Below, in pieces: positions 9,410 to 17,100 of a DNA stretch of 56,916 bases. Origin of the DNA: Melioribacteraceae bacterium (GTDB lineage Bacteria > Bacteroidota > Ignavibacteria > Ignavibacteriales > Melioribacteraceae); assembly GCA_022181065.1 (NCBI GenBank), contig BQMY01000094.1:1-56916 (forward strand). The letters run 5' to 3'. The notes under the pieces are model-generated. The model was not told where the DNA came from. It saw only the letters and a list, made by a program, of their open reading frames with translations, and made no database searches. Position numbers and translations under genes: made by a program. Each line of letters opens with the position of its first letter. The stretch's first letter is position 1.

Positions 9410-9536
9410 ATTTAAACTGAAACTTCAATTTATTAAAATAGTTCGGAATTGCTTCAAGTTGAATATATCTCTTTAAAAATTAAAGGACAGGGCAAAATTT
9501 CGCATCTATATATTTAATTTAATTGTTTATGAGCAA

Positions 9537-9950
9537 CTAGATTTTAACTTCATCTTCCGCATAAGTGTTTTCGGTCTCAAATACCTTCACCCTGATTCTA
9601 TTGATATTCTGCGGCAAGCCGGCAGACCTAATTTTATCCAGAAAATAGAGGACAAGATTTTCCGCGGTTGAGTCAAACGGGACAACCACATATTTGGAGT
9701 CCATTTCTTTAAGGAGTCGGATTAGTTTTTCATCACTTGATTTTACGAGGAAAGAATGGTCAAGTTGCTCAACCAGCGGGCCAATGATATTTTTAACGTC
9801 ATAATAATCGAGTACCATACCATTATTATCCGGCTCACCTGAAAGCTCGACCATCATTTTATAAGAGTGACCATGCAGATTTATACATTTACCATTGTGA
9901 AATGGCAATCGGTGTCCCATTTCCCATCGGAATTCTTTTGCTATTTTCAT
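9537..9950 (-). CDS. queD: 6-carboxy-5,6,7,8-tetrahydropterin synthase
   Basis: QueD converts 7,8-dihydroneopterin triphosphate to 6-carboxytetrahydropterin, the second step towards the 7-deazaguanine precursor of queuosine. The 137 residues show the zinc histidines H13, H26 and H28 (HGHSY), catalytic C22 (NGKC), the D64/H65 pair (LDHSF) and the ETENTYAE segment near the C-terminus that contacts the pterin. The start ATG overlaps the queE stop (TAATG). QueC and QueF, which would complete the route, are not in the window. Confidence 0.95.
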   Translation of the reverse strand: MKIAKEFRWEMGHRLPFHNGKCINLHGHSYKMMVELSGEPDNNGMVLDYYDVKNIIGPLVEQLDHSFLVKSSDEKLIRLLKEMDSKYVVVPFDSTAENLVLYFLDKIRSAGLPQNINRIRVKVFETENTYAEDEVKI

Positions 9951-10591
9951 TACACACCTCTTCTTTCCGGTTCCCAGATGAATTTATGCATCTGCAACTG
10001 GAATCTTACATTATTCAATTTATCTTTCAATATCCATTCTGATAATTCCAACGGTTCCAATTTACCGAATACCACTGAGAATAAAACAATATATTTTTCG
10101 CTCAGGCAATATTCTTCCACCAGTTTTTTTGACCATGTATAATCTTCGTACGAACCAATCACAAATTTAATTTCGTCGCCCGGTTTAAGATAGTTAAGGT
10201 TTTCCATATGGTTCTTTTTCATCATTCCGGAAGAGGGAGTTTTAAGATCCATTATAATCTTAACTCTTTTATCGACTTTATTCACAGGCAAACTGCCTCC
10301 TGTTTCCACGAGAACAGTATATCCTTCATCGCAGAGTCGCTCCATCAGCGGAAAAACTTCTTCCTGCATCAAAGGCTCTCCACCTGTTACTTCCACCAGT
10401 TTACAGTCATGCTTTTTAATATCTTCCAGGAGAGACTCGATTGAACTGTCATAACCTTCATAAAAAGCATATTCTGTATCGCAATATGTACATCTCAGAT
10501 TGCAGTAAGTAAGCCGTATAAATACACAAGGCATTCCGGCATATGAGCTTTCACCCTGAATGGAATAAAATATTTCGTTTATTTTTAGCAT
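9950..10591 (-). CDS. queE: 7-carboxy-7-deazaguanine synthase
   Basis: QueE is a radical SAM enzyme that contracts the pterin ring made by QueD to 7-carboxy-7-deazaguanine. The 213-residue protein has the N-terminal substrate motif IFYSIQGES and an Fe-S cluster motif with C30, C34 and C37 (CNLRCTYC, CX3CX2C). The EVTGGEPLMQ glycine-rich SAM site follows. It is the first gene of a queE-queD operon with a one-base stop/start overlap. The gap to the divergent gene at 10675 is 83 bases and must hold promoters for both directions. Confidence 0.95.
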   Translation of the reverse strand: MLKINEIFYSIQGESSYAGMPCVFIRLTYCNLRCTYCDTEYAFYEGYDSSIESLLEDIKKHDCKLVEVTGGEPLMQEEVFPLMERLCDEGYTVLVETGGSLPVNKVDKRVKIIMDLKTPSSGMMKKNHMENLNYLKPGDEIKFVIGSYEDYTWSKKLVEEYCLSEKYIVLFSVVFGKLEPLELSEWILKDKLNNVRFQLQMHKFIWEPERRGV

Positions 10592-10674
10592 TTTTGCTAT
10601 TTCTTGTTTAAAATAATTGACGCAAAAATAGCGATAAGAACCTAATTAAAAAAGTTAAGAATAAATGAGTTAAT

Positions 10675-11010
10675 ATGAACATCCAGATATTCGGTACAAA
10701 AAAATGCAGCGATACTAAAAAAGCACAAAGGTTTTTCAAAGAACGCGGAATTAAATTTCATTATCGTGAACTTACTGAAAAAGGGGTAAGTCAAGGTGAA
10801 CTGGATAACATCAAAAGAGTTTTTGATGTTGAGGAGTTAATAGATACAGAAGGCAAACAATATAAAAAACGGAACCTGGCTTTTATACTGCATGATATTG
10901 AAGAAGAATTACTTGAAGACCCGCTGCTGTTTAAAACACCGATAGTTAGAAACGGAAACAAAGTTACAATGGGAAATGATCCTGATGAATGGAAAAACTG
11001 GCTTGAATGA
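10675..11010 (+). CDS. ArsC/Spx-family thioredoxin-fold protein
   Basis: A small cytoplasmic protein of 111 residues with an N-terminal strand, a single active-site-like cysteine C11 (FGTKKCSDTKKA) and the TPIVRNG segment that carries the cis-proline and conserved arginine region of the ArsC/Spx/YffB family. There is no CXXC pair, so it is not a classical Spx redox switch. It could be a glutathione- or thiol-dependent reductase, or an uncharacterised YffB-like protein; arsenate reduction is not implied by context. Its stop abuts the stop of the convergent glycosyltransferase gene with no base between them. Confidence 0.8.
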   Translation: MNIQIFGTKKCSDTKKAQRFFKERGIKFHYRELTEKGVSQGELDNIKRVFDVEELIDTEGKQYKKRNLAFILHDIEEELLEDPLLFKTPIVRNGNKVTMGNDPDEWKNWLE

Positions 11011-11649
11011 TCATTCTATATTGGTTGCTATGCTGTCTTCCGTTTCCCGATGATATATGTAGGTTGGATAATTGACTTTGGCGATTTTGGCTTTGCCCGA
11101 AATTCTGTCAAAGAAGTCGGAGTCCTCACTATAATACACATCATTAAAACCGTTGAAATGGTGGAATAATCGCTTTACGCCAAAGAAGGTTCCACCAATA
11201 ACGCACTGATCGAGATGTATCCATTTTGATCTATCTTCTTTATCCTTTACATAGGGCGTGCCGATGATATCCACCCCGCCATGAATCAATTCAATTTCCG
11301 GGTGATTCTCCATATATTCAACACGAAGCTGCAGGTGGTCAGATTTATATTCATCGTCGCTCCCGAGGAACGTAACATATTTCCCCGCGGCTAGACGAAT
11401 TCCACTATTCATCGTAATTGGTAATTTTCTGTTTGAATGACGGATATATTTAATGTTCGGATATTCATTCTGGAGTTCGAAGACATATTTGTAACTGTCA
11501 TCGCTGCTGCCGTCATCCACAACTATTATTTCCCAATCTTTATAACTTTGTGAAAGAACAGAATCGATGGCTCTTTGGAGCAGCTTCTCACGATTGAAAG
11601 TTGGAATGATCACCGATACTGCGGGATTTTGATTTTTATATAGCTTCAT
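11011..11649 (-). CDS. Glycosyltransferase family 2
   Basis: A 212-residue GT-A fold glycosyltransferase. The N-terminal nucleotide-sugar domain shows VSVIIPTFNREKLLQRAIDS, the IIVVDDGSSDDS loop and a second acidic loop FLGSDDEY, which probably fills the metal-binding DXD role. The C-terminal part is short (EDSDFFDRI, then YPTYIYHRE), so this is a minimal family member without a membrane helix. Substrate and acceptor cannot be read from the sequence, and no polysaccharide cluster surrounds it. Confidence 0.88.
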   Translation of the reverse strand: MKLYKNQNPAVSVIIPTFNREKLLQRAIDSVLSQSYKDWEIIVVDDGSSDDSYKYVFELQNEYPNIKYIRHSNRKLPITMNSGIRLAAGKYVTFLGSDDEYKSDHLQLRVEYMENHPEIELIHGGVDIIGTPYVKDKEDRSKWIHLDQCVIGGTFFGVKRLFHHFNGFNDVYYSEDSDFFDRISGKAKIAKVNYPTYIYHRETEDSIATNIE

Positions 11650-11785
11650 AATATTAAAATAATAAAATTACCGTTTGCCCGATTACTAATCGTAAAATTA
11701 TCTGTATGAAAAATAAAACCGATTTGAATAAGAAAAAATTCCTTTCTATATTTCGATAGTTATCAAATTTATAAAGTATAAAACA

Positions 11786-12073
11786 ATGGATGCAAAAAAA
11801 GCAACGAAAATAATGAAAGCTTTATCAAATCAAAATCGATTTGAACTTTTCATGGAGATAGCGAAAAGGAATCAGAGCAGTTTTGAAGGTGAAGATTGTT
11901 TCGTTTACGATATCATGGATAAATTTAATATCGGGGCTCCTACAGTATCTCACCATCTAAAGGAATTGGCAAACGCTGATCTGATCACAACCGAACGAAA
12001 GGGGAAGCTGCTTGTGGCGAAAATTAACGAAAAAACAATGAGTGAGTTCAGTGATATTTTGAATATCAAATAA
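11786..12073 (+). CDS. ArsR-family winged-helix transcription regulator
   Basis: A 95-residue DNA-binding protein. MDAKKATKIMKALSNQNRFELFMEI is the first helix pair, and APTVSHHLKELANADLI is the recognition helix followed by the wing (TTERKGKLLVAKI). At the place where metal-sensing ArsR proteins carry the CXC motif this one has DCFVYDI with a single cysteine, so arsenic sensing is doubtful. Fifty bases downstream, on the same strand, lies the metallo-beta-lactamase-fold hydrolase, which it probably regulates. Confidence 0.88.
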   Translation: MDAKKATKIMKALSNQNRFELFMEIAKRNQSSFEGEDCFVYDIMDKFNIGAPTVSHHLKELANADLITTERKGKLLVAKINEKTMSEFSDILNIK

Positions 12074-12123
12074 TATTATGAACGTTAATTCGGTAGTTAT
12101 AAAACTATTATACTGTTAAACTT

Positions 12124-13242
12124 ATGAAAAAAGTATTTTATGTTATCCTGCTCCTTCTGGTAGCCGGAATTTTTATTAATGGAATTTTTACTTCTGCAAT
12201 TTACGATACGGATGATTTTCGCATGGCTAAAATAATTGATTCACCACAACTTCAGAATGGAGTTTTTGTTAATCCGGAAAACAATTTCGAAATGAAAATA
12301 ATGAAAAATCTCCCACTGATATTTGAGTTTCTGTTCAAAAAGAATGAAACCAAGCCTCCATACCTGTTACCGGTAAAACAAATCGATTTTGATCAAATAA
12401 TAAACGTCGGTGAGCAAGTACTTAAAGTTACCTGGGTAGGGCATTCCTCACAGATAATAAATATCGACGGTAAAATAATTCTCACAGACCCGGTCTATGA
12501 AAAAAGCGCCGCAATTGTTGGTCCCACAAGATACAACGGTGATGTACCCCTGAATATGGATCAACTCCCCGAGATTGATATTGTCCTGATTTCTCATAAT
12601 CATTACGACCACCTTAACACTAAAACGCTTACAAAGATCCATCATAAGGTGAAACATTTTATTGTTCCATTAATGGTTGGTGCAGAACTTGAAAAAGCAG
12701 GTGTTCCCGCAGCAAAAATAATTGAACTCGATTGGTGGGATGAGATAACGCTCTTCGAAAACTTTATGATCGCCCTTACACCTTCTCAACATTTTTCGGG
12801 TAGAAGTCTGTTTGACAGCGGTAAGACATTATGGGGGTCTTTTGTCGTAAGAGGTCCTTATCACAATATTTATTTCAGCGGTGATTCCGGGTATTTTACC
12901 GGATTCAAGGAAATTGGCGATAAATACGGACCTTTTGATTATACGTTTATGGAATGCGGGGCTTACGATGAACGGTGGCATACTGTCCATATGATGCCGG
13001 AAGAAACAGCGCAGGCTCATATCGACTTGAGAGGAAATATAATGCAGCCTATGCATTGGGGAACATTTGATCTGGCTCTACACGATTGGTACGATCCTAT
13101 GGTTAGAGTGTCGAAAGCTGCCGACACTCTGGGAATAAAACTTTCAACCCCGATAGTTGGTGAAACAATTACTATAGACAGCAATCTGGTGACAGACAGG
13201 TGGTGGGAACCATTTATCCATTCGTTAACAGACAACAAATAA
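12124..13242 (+). CDS. Membrane-anchored metallo-beta-lactamase fold hydrolase (NAPE-PLD/UlaG-like)
   Basis: A 372-residue protein with an N-terminal hydrophobic segment (VFYVILLLLVAGIFINGIF) that suggests export or an inner-membrane anchor. The catalytic domain starts at VTWVGHSSQIINIDG and holds the dinuclear metal motif H158-N-H160-Y-D162-H163, with later ligands in GDSGYF and PMHWGTF. This layout matches the COG2220 branch that includes N-acyl-phosphatidylethanolamine phospholipase D; a lipid or phosphodiester substrate is plausible but unproven. It follows an ArsR-type regulator by 50 bases and is probably co-transcribed with it. Confidence 0.85.
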   Translation: MKKVFYVILLLLVAGIFINGIFTSAIYDTDDFRMAKIIDSPQLQNGVFVNPENNFEMKIMKNLPLIFEFLFKKNETKPPYLLPVKQIDFDQIINVGEQVLKVTWVGHSSQIINIDGKIILTDPVYEKSAAIVGPTRYNGDVPLNMDQLPEIDIVLISHNHYDHLNTKTLTKIHHKVKHFIVPLMVGAELEKAGVPAAKIIELDWWDEITLFENFMIALTPSQHFSGRSLFDSGKTLWGSFVVRGPYHNIYFSGDSGYFTGFKEIGDKYGPFDYTFMECGAYDERWHTVHMMPEETAQAHIDLRGNIMQPMHWGTFDLALHDWYDPMVRVSKAADTLGIKLSTPIVGETITIDSNLVTDRWWEPFIHSLTDNK

Positions 13243-13252
13243 TTGTATGCTC

Positions 13253-13293
13253 ATACCCGTATTTACCCACCTGAGGTGGGCTTGAACGGGTAT
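13253..13293. repeat. Nested palindrome between convergent genes, possible bidirectional terminator
   Basis: Outer arms ATACCCGT (13253-13260) and ACGGGTAT (13286-13293) enclose an inner hairpin CCCACC (13266-13271), TGA, GGTGGG (13275-13280) and then CTTGA. A T-rich stretch follows at about 13301-13307, so it may end transcription of the hydrolase gene. The inner segment 13261-13285 recurs at 20438-20462 inside different outer arms. Confidence 0.8.
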
Positions 13294-13322
13294 TCAGTTA
13301 ATTTTTTGGTATCGACTTGATA

Positions 13323-15632
13323 CTATTTTAAAACTACAAGTTTTTTTGTAGAGCGGAATGAGTTGGTAATCAATGAGTAAAAATATATTCCGCCGGAGAG
13401 ACCGGAGGCGTTAAAAGCCACGCTGTAATTTCCGGCGTTTAACTCCCCTGATAGCAGATTTGCTATCTGCTTGCCAAGTACATCATAAACCTTTAAACTA
13501 ACATCCGTGGTCTCGGGCAGGGAAAATTTAATTCTTGTTGACGGATTAAAGGGATTAGGATAATTTTGAGATAGCTGATAATCCTCGGGAATATCTCCTT
13601 CCTCAACATCTATTCCGGTTAAATCATCAACGTGTACGAGCCATGAAAGCTCTTTATCGCTAAATCCGTTACTTACGATCACACTTACTGTATCGGTTCT
13701 CGGTGTCGGGGCAAGCGAGGATGACCTGTATTGATATTGCGCGGTTGTGACCTTGGGTGAAGAATTCAAATACCATGCGTAAGAGATATTTTGTCCCGTC
13801 GTGTCTTCTGCCTCAACAGAAAAATTCACACTCCCTTTTTTGTCAATTAAAGTATCAGTAAATGTAGGCATGTAGCTTAAAATTACTGGTACTCCCGGCA
13901 GCTGCTCGATACTAACATAATTTTCCCGGATAATCGTCTGGTTTTCCAAGGCGGTCGAAACTTTTAACGATACGGTGTAATTTCCGGTCGTTTCATATAA
14001 AAATGCCGGATTTTTTTCTTGTGAGTCTGTATTACCGTCACCGTTAAAATCCCATTCTCTTGAAATCACAGGAGACAGTGGATCGAACCTGCTCAAATCC
14101 TTAAAATTCACTTCAAGAGAGCCGTAGCCAAATACGTTGTCACCGGAAAAATTTCCCTGCAAAAACCCCGTTGTAACTTCTTCGGTAATTTCGTGGAGGG
14201 TGTTTACATCTTGATTTTCCAGAACAGTGGTCTGACCTGATGGGAAACGTACAACAACACTATCGATCGTTGTGGCGTCTGCCAGTCCGAAATGGGCTAT
14301 CATACTATTCTGACTGTTAAAACTGTTTTGACCTGAAATCTGGCGTATTTGCCACACAGGAGCACCATTGATCATTGCTTTTATTTTTATTGTTGCGCCA
14401 ATCGCGCTTCTGTTCGAAACAGTACCGGCCAGCTTAAATTTGGCAAAGTTGTTGCCGTTGGAAGTGGTGTTTTTAAAGAGTCCCTGAGCTTCCCCCTGGA
14501 TACCGGTAAAATAAAGGTCGAGATCACCATCATTATCATAATCGCCTGAAACCGCGCCGCGTGTACTACCGGATTTTGTAAACGCCGTGTTGGTCTGAGT
14601 AAAATTACCGTTTTCGTTTACAAAAAATGTATTTCCTGTTTCAGAAGTGACAACTACATCGAGGTCGCCATCGTTATCAAAATCACCCCAGGAGTTCGCG
14701 AGATGATTACCCGTTTGGGTCAGAGCGTTTGATACAAGATTATATTCACCATCTTCATTTATGTAAAATCTGTCGGAAGCCCCGCCATAGTTTGTGAGGA
14801 AAGCGTCAAGATCACCATCGTTGTCGTAATCGATGAAATTCCAAACCTGACCGTCTTGCGCATCTGTGCCGATAGCTAAATCATCAATACGTTCCAGAGT
14901 TGCGATTCCGGTCTCTTTTAGCATATTGCGATAAAGATAATCAGGCGCGGCAGTACCGGCTGGACCACTGGCGAGAAAGAGATCAAGATCTCCATCCAAA
15001 TCAAAATCATACCATGTCGGCACAGTGTAAGGAGCAAGGATGGTGGAAAATTCAAAATCATCCACACGTGTAAATCTTCCATCACCGTTTCCTTTCAATA
15101 AAAATGAAGGAGTTGCCGGAAATGAGATAAACCCGGCAGGATGAGTAATTACCACGTCAAGAAATCCGTCATTGTTGTAGTCACCAAAAGCGGCTGACCA
15201 TCCTCTGATATCGTTTTCAGGTTTAAGAGTTGCGTCTAGGATAGGAGTGAAGATGTCATCACCATCATTTCGGTAATATAGTGAAGTATTTCCGGCTATA
15301 AAACAATCGAGATCGCCGTCGTTATCAACATCACCCCACGTTGTACCGTTACCCAGATTACCGAGCTGGTTTGAGCCAAGATCCGACACAATTTTCTCAA
15401 AGTTTCCATTTCCAAGGTTTTTGAAAAGCTGGTCCCGAGTGGCAAACAGGTCTAATAAACCATCATTATTGTAATCAATCCATGCGGCACCTGAATAATT
15501 TGTCGCCGGCGGTGTATCATTAATAGGATTTGACGGATCGCTCACTTTTTCGAATGTTTGAGCGGTTAATTTTTCCGGAATTCCGGCTATTAAAAGTATA
15601 AAAGTTAGAATTATTGTTGATAATATTTTCAT
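13323..15632 (-). CDS. Secreted FG-GAP/VCBS, ASPIC-UnbV and PKD protein with T9SS sorting domain
   Basis: A 769-residue protein predicted to be exported by Sec and then secreted by T9SS. Signal peptide MKILSTIILTFILLIAGIP is followed by at least seven FG-GAP/VCBS repeats carrying calcium-type loops (DYNNDGLLDL, DVDNDGDLDC, DFDNDGDLDV, DYDNDGDLDL). An ASPIC/UnbV domain (IRQISGQNSFNSQN, DSVVVRFPSGQTTVLEN), a PKD domain (REWDFNGDGNTDS, YETTGNYTVSLKV) and a second Ig-like domain come next. The last 80 residues form the type A sorting domain (LSQNYPNPFNPSTRIKF to KKLVVLK). It is probably a surface adhesin-like or integrin-propeller protein with unknown ligand. It is monocistronic and convergent with the hydrolase gene. 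Confidence 0.9.
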   Translation of the reverse strand: MKILSTIILTFILLIAGIPEKLTAQTFEKVSDPSNPINDTPPATNYSGAAWIDYNNDGLLDLFATRDQLFKNLGNGNFEKIVSDLGSNQLGNLGNGTTWGDVDNDGDLDCFIAGNTSLYYRNDGDDIFTPILDATLKPENDIRGWSAAFGDYNNDGFLDVVITHPAGFISFPATPSFLLKGNGDGRFTRVDDFEFSTILAPYTVPTWYDFDLDGDLDLFLASGPAGTAAPDYLYRNMLKETGIATLERIDDLAIGTDAQDGQVWNFIDYDNDGDLDAFLTNYGGASDRFYINEDGEYNLVSNALTQTGNHLANSWGDFDNDGDLDVVVTSETGNTFFVNENGNFTQTNTAFTKSGSTRGAVSGDYDNDGDLDLYFTGIQGEAQGLFKNTTSNGNNFAKFKLAGTVSNRSAIGATIKIKAMINGAPVWQIRQISGQNSFNSQNSMIAHFGLADATTIDSVVVRFPSGQTTVLENQDVNTLHEITEEVTTGFLQGNFSGDNVFGYGSLEVNFKDLSRFDPLSPVISREWDFNGDGNTDSQEKNPAFLYETTGNYTVSLKVSTALENQTIIRENYVSIEQLPGVPVILSYMPTFTDTLIDKKGSVNFSVEAEDTTGQNISYAWYLNSSPKVTTAQYQYRSSSLAPTPRTDTVSVIVSNGFSDKELSWLVHVDDLTGIDVEEGDIPEDYQLSQNYPNPFNPSTRIKFSLPETTDVSLKVYDVLGKQIANLLSGELNAGNYSVAFNASGLSGGIYFYSLITNSFRSTKKLVVLK

Positions 15633-15745
15633 CTTTTCCCCGCTGGTTTAAGTGTGAGATATTGTTCGTAACAATAATAGGAATAAGATTTAGGGTATGA
15701 TATTACCCGAAAGGGGCATTTTGCAATTAGAGATTTGTTGAAAGC

Positions 15746-15761
15746 GTTTGCATACGTAAAC
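15746..15761. promoter_or_regulatory. Possible distal operator palindrome
   Basis: GTTTGCATACGTAAAC is an imperfect inverted repeat (arms GTTTGC and GTAAAC, one mismatch). Its half-site GTTTGC matches the perfect palindrome at 15851-15872, about 108 bases away centre to centre. It could be a second binding site for the same protein, which is inference. Confidence 0.35.
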
Positions 15762-15822
15762 AACGTTAAAGATGTTAAAAAAAGTCATTTAGCAGGGTTG
15801 TAAAATTTTTGTGCGATTTTGC

Positions 15823-15851
15823 TTGACAGAATTGTAAATTAATGTTATAAT
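15823..15851 (+). promoter_or_regulatory. Consensus sigma-70 promoter of the RHH-pspA-flotillin operon
   Basis: TTGACA (15823-15828), a 17-base spacer and TATAAT (15846-15851) match the sigma-70 consensus at all twelve positions. The predicted start of transcription, about 15858, lies inside the palindrome at 15851-15872 and about 42 bases before the first start codon. Confidence 0.85.
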
Positions 15852-15872
15852 ATGTTTGCGATTGCAAACATA
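15851..15872. promoter_or_regulatory. Operator-like palindrome over the transcription start
   Basis: Perfect 9-bp arms TATGTTTGC (15851-15859) and GCAAACATA (15864-15872) flank GATT. The site begins at the last base of the -10 box and covers the predicted +1, the usual place for a repressor. The first gene of the operon encodes a putative ribbon-helix-helix protein, a natural candidate for binding here. Confidence 0.7.
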
Positions 15873-15899
15873 TGCAAAACAAACAAATTGGGAGTAACA

Positions 15900-16421
15900 A
15901 TGAGTTCTAAAACAGTAACAATGAGCGTAAGGATTACCAGCGAGGATGCTGAATTTATCTCCTCGCTGAATATCAACGACGCTGCGACTCCCAGCGATAA
16001 GATCCGCGCGATAATTTCGCAATATAAGGATATGGTTCATGGCACAAAAGATTACGGAAAGGGAATTAAATTGATGAAAAATCTTGTGCAGGAGCCAAAC
16101 GAAATATTGCTTGCAGGCGGTAGAAAACTTAATTTACATTCTGATCTTCCGGGGAAATTCTCCGACTGGGTTACCGAAGCTTTGGCGTTTTATGTTACTT
16201 CGGTCCCGGCTGAATCGGGTGAAGTTACCGACGAAGTTTTACATGCCGTTGAGGAGGGAATCGCTAAACGGATTTTTTCGCTGATGGAGTACATCCTGAG
16301 AATGGGTGTGACAGAAAAATCACCTACTTACAACACTGCCATTGTAAAGGAGAACATAAATGATGTTCTTGAACTGGCAAAAGTGATTCAACTTTACAGA
16401 GAAACCAAAAAGGAGAAATAA
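15900..16421 (+). CDS. Putative ribbon-helix-helix protein leading the pspA-flotillin operon
   Basis: A 173-residue protein that I cannot place in a named family. Residues 4-45 look like a ribbon-helix-helix fold: a strand TVTMSVRIT with alternating polar residues, helix SEDAEFISSL and a second helix TPSDKIRAIISQYKDM. The remaining 125 residues are predicted mostly helical (DEVLHAVEEGIAKRIFSLMEYILRMG) and may sense or bind a partner. I chose the ATG at 15900 because GGGAG (15890-15894) precedes it; the frame is open from 15852, but that upstream ATG lies in the operator region. Two bases separate its stop from the PspA start codon. An autoregulatory role is inference. Confidence 0.8.
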   Translation: MSSKTVTMSVRITSEDAEFISSLNINDAATPSDKIRAIISQYKDMVHGTKDYGKGIKLMKNLVQEPNEILLAGGRKLNLHSDLPGKFSDWVTEALAFYVTSVPAESGEVTDEVLHAVEEGIAKRIFSLMEYILRMGVTEKSPTYNTAIVKENINDVLELAKVIQLYRETKKEK

Positions 16422-16422
16422 A

Positions 16423-17100
16423 ATGAAAGATTCTTTAGCATCGAGAGTTTCGAGGATAATAACCGGTAGTGCTCGTAAAATTGTTGATATACTTGAAAGT
16501 CAGGCACCCGAGATTGTAATGGAAGAAGCTATTCATGAAATTGACAGCGCCATTTATGACGTACGTTCCGAGCTGGGTAAGGTCGCTGCCGCAAAACATT
16601 TGGCTACCACCCGTCTGGCAGACGCCAATAAAAAACATTCAGATCTAACAGATAAAATTGAACTTGCCATCGATAGCGGCAGGGATGATCTCGCGGAGGC
16701 AGCCGTTGCGCAGCAGATGGATCTTGAAGCACAAATACCCGTGATTGAACTATCAATAAGCGAGTCAGCAGAAAAAGAGAAAGAACTTGAAAGCTACATT
16801 TCAGCGCTTCAGGGAAAAAAGAGAGAAATGCGGGAGGAACTCCGTGAGCTCAGAAAAGCGAAAGCGGAATCCACATCAGCTTTATCCGCAGGCGCCGAAG
16901 GTAATTCCGGGAATGTTGAAGATAAGGTAGCGAGAGCCGAAGCCGCATTTGACAGAATTGTCGAAAAATCAACCGGGTTAGCATCCACAGGTAAAACAAG
17001 TCTTGATAACGCAGCACAACTCGCTGAGCTGGAAGAACTTTCACGAAAAAACAGAATTAAAGAACGTTTGGCACAAATTAAAGCGAATAAAGAAAAATGA
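16423..17100 (+). CDS. PspA/IM30 family membrane-stress protein
   Basis: A 225-residue protein of the phage-shock protein A/Vipp1 (ESCRT-III-like) family, peripheral on the inner face of the cytoplasmic membrane, where family members polymerise and repair or stabilise stressed membranes. The N-terminal amphipathic helix (SLASRVSRIITGSARKIVDI) and long coiled-coil helices (about 40-155, ending GKKREMREELRELRKAK) are visible, then a flexible Ala/Ser/Gly-rich stretch and a short last helix. AAGGAG (16409-16414) precedes the ATG. The stop overlaps the next start (ATGA). The name pspA is not assigned because YjfJ-like paralogues share this layout. Confidence 0.88.
   Translation: MKDSLASRVSRIITGSARKIVDILESQAPEIVMEEAIHEIDSAIYDVRSELGKVAAAKHLATTRLADANKKHSDLTDKIELAIDSGRDDLAEAAVAQQMDLEAQIPVIELSISESAEKEKELESYISALQGKKREMREELRELRKAKAESTSALSAGAEGNSGNVEDKVARAEAAFDRIVEKSTGLASTGKTSLDNAAQLAELEELSRKNRIKERLAQIKANKEK

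Noticed and set aside
15852-15899. Upstream in-frame ATG for the RHH gene
   Set aside because: It lies within the palindrome right next to the -10 box, ahead of the predicted transcription start, and has no ribosome site; the ATG at 15900 has GGGAG.
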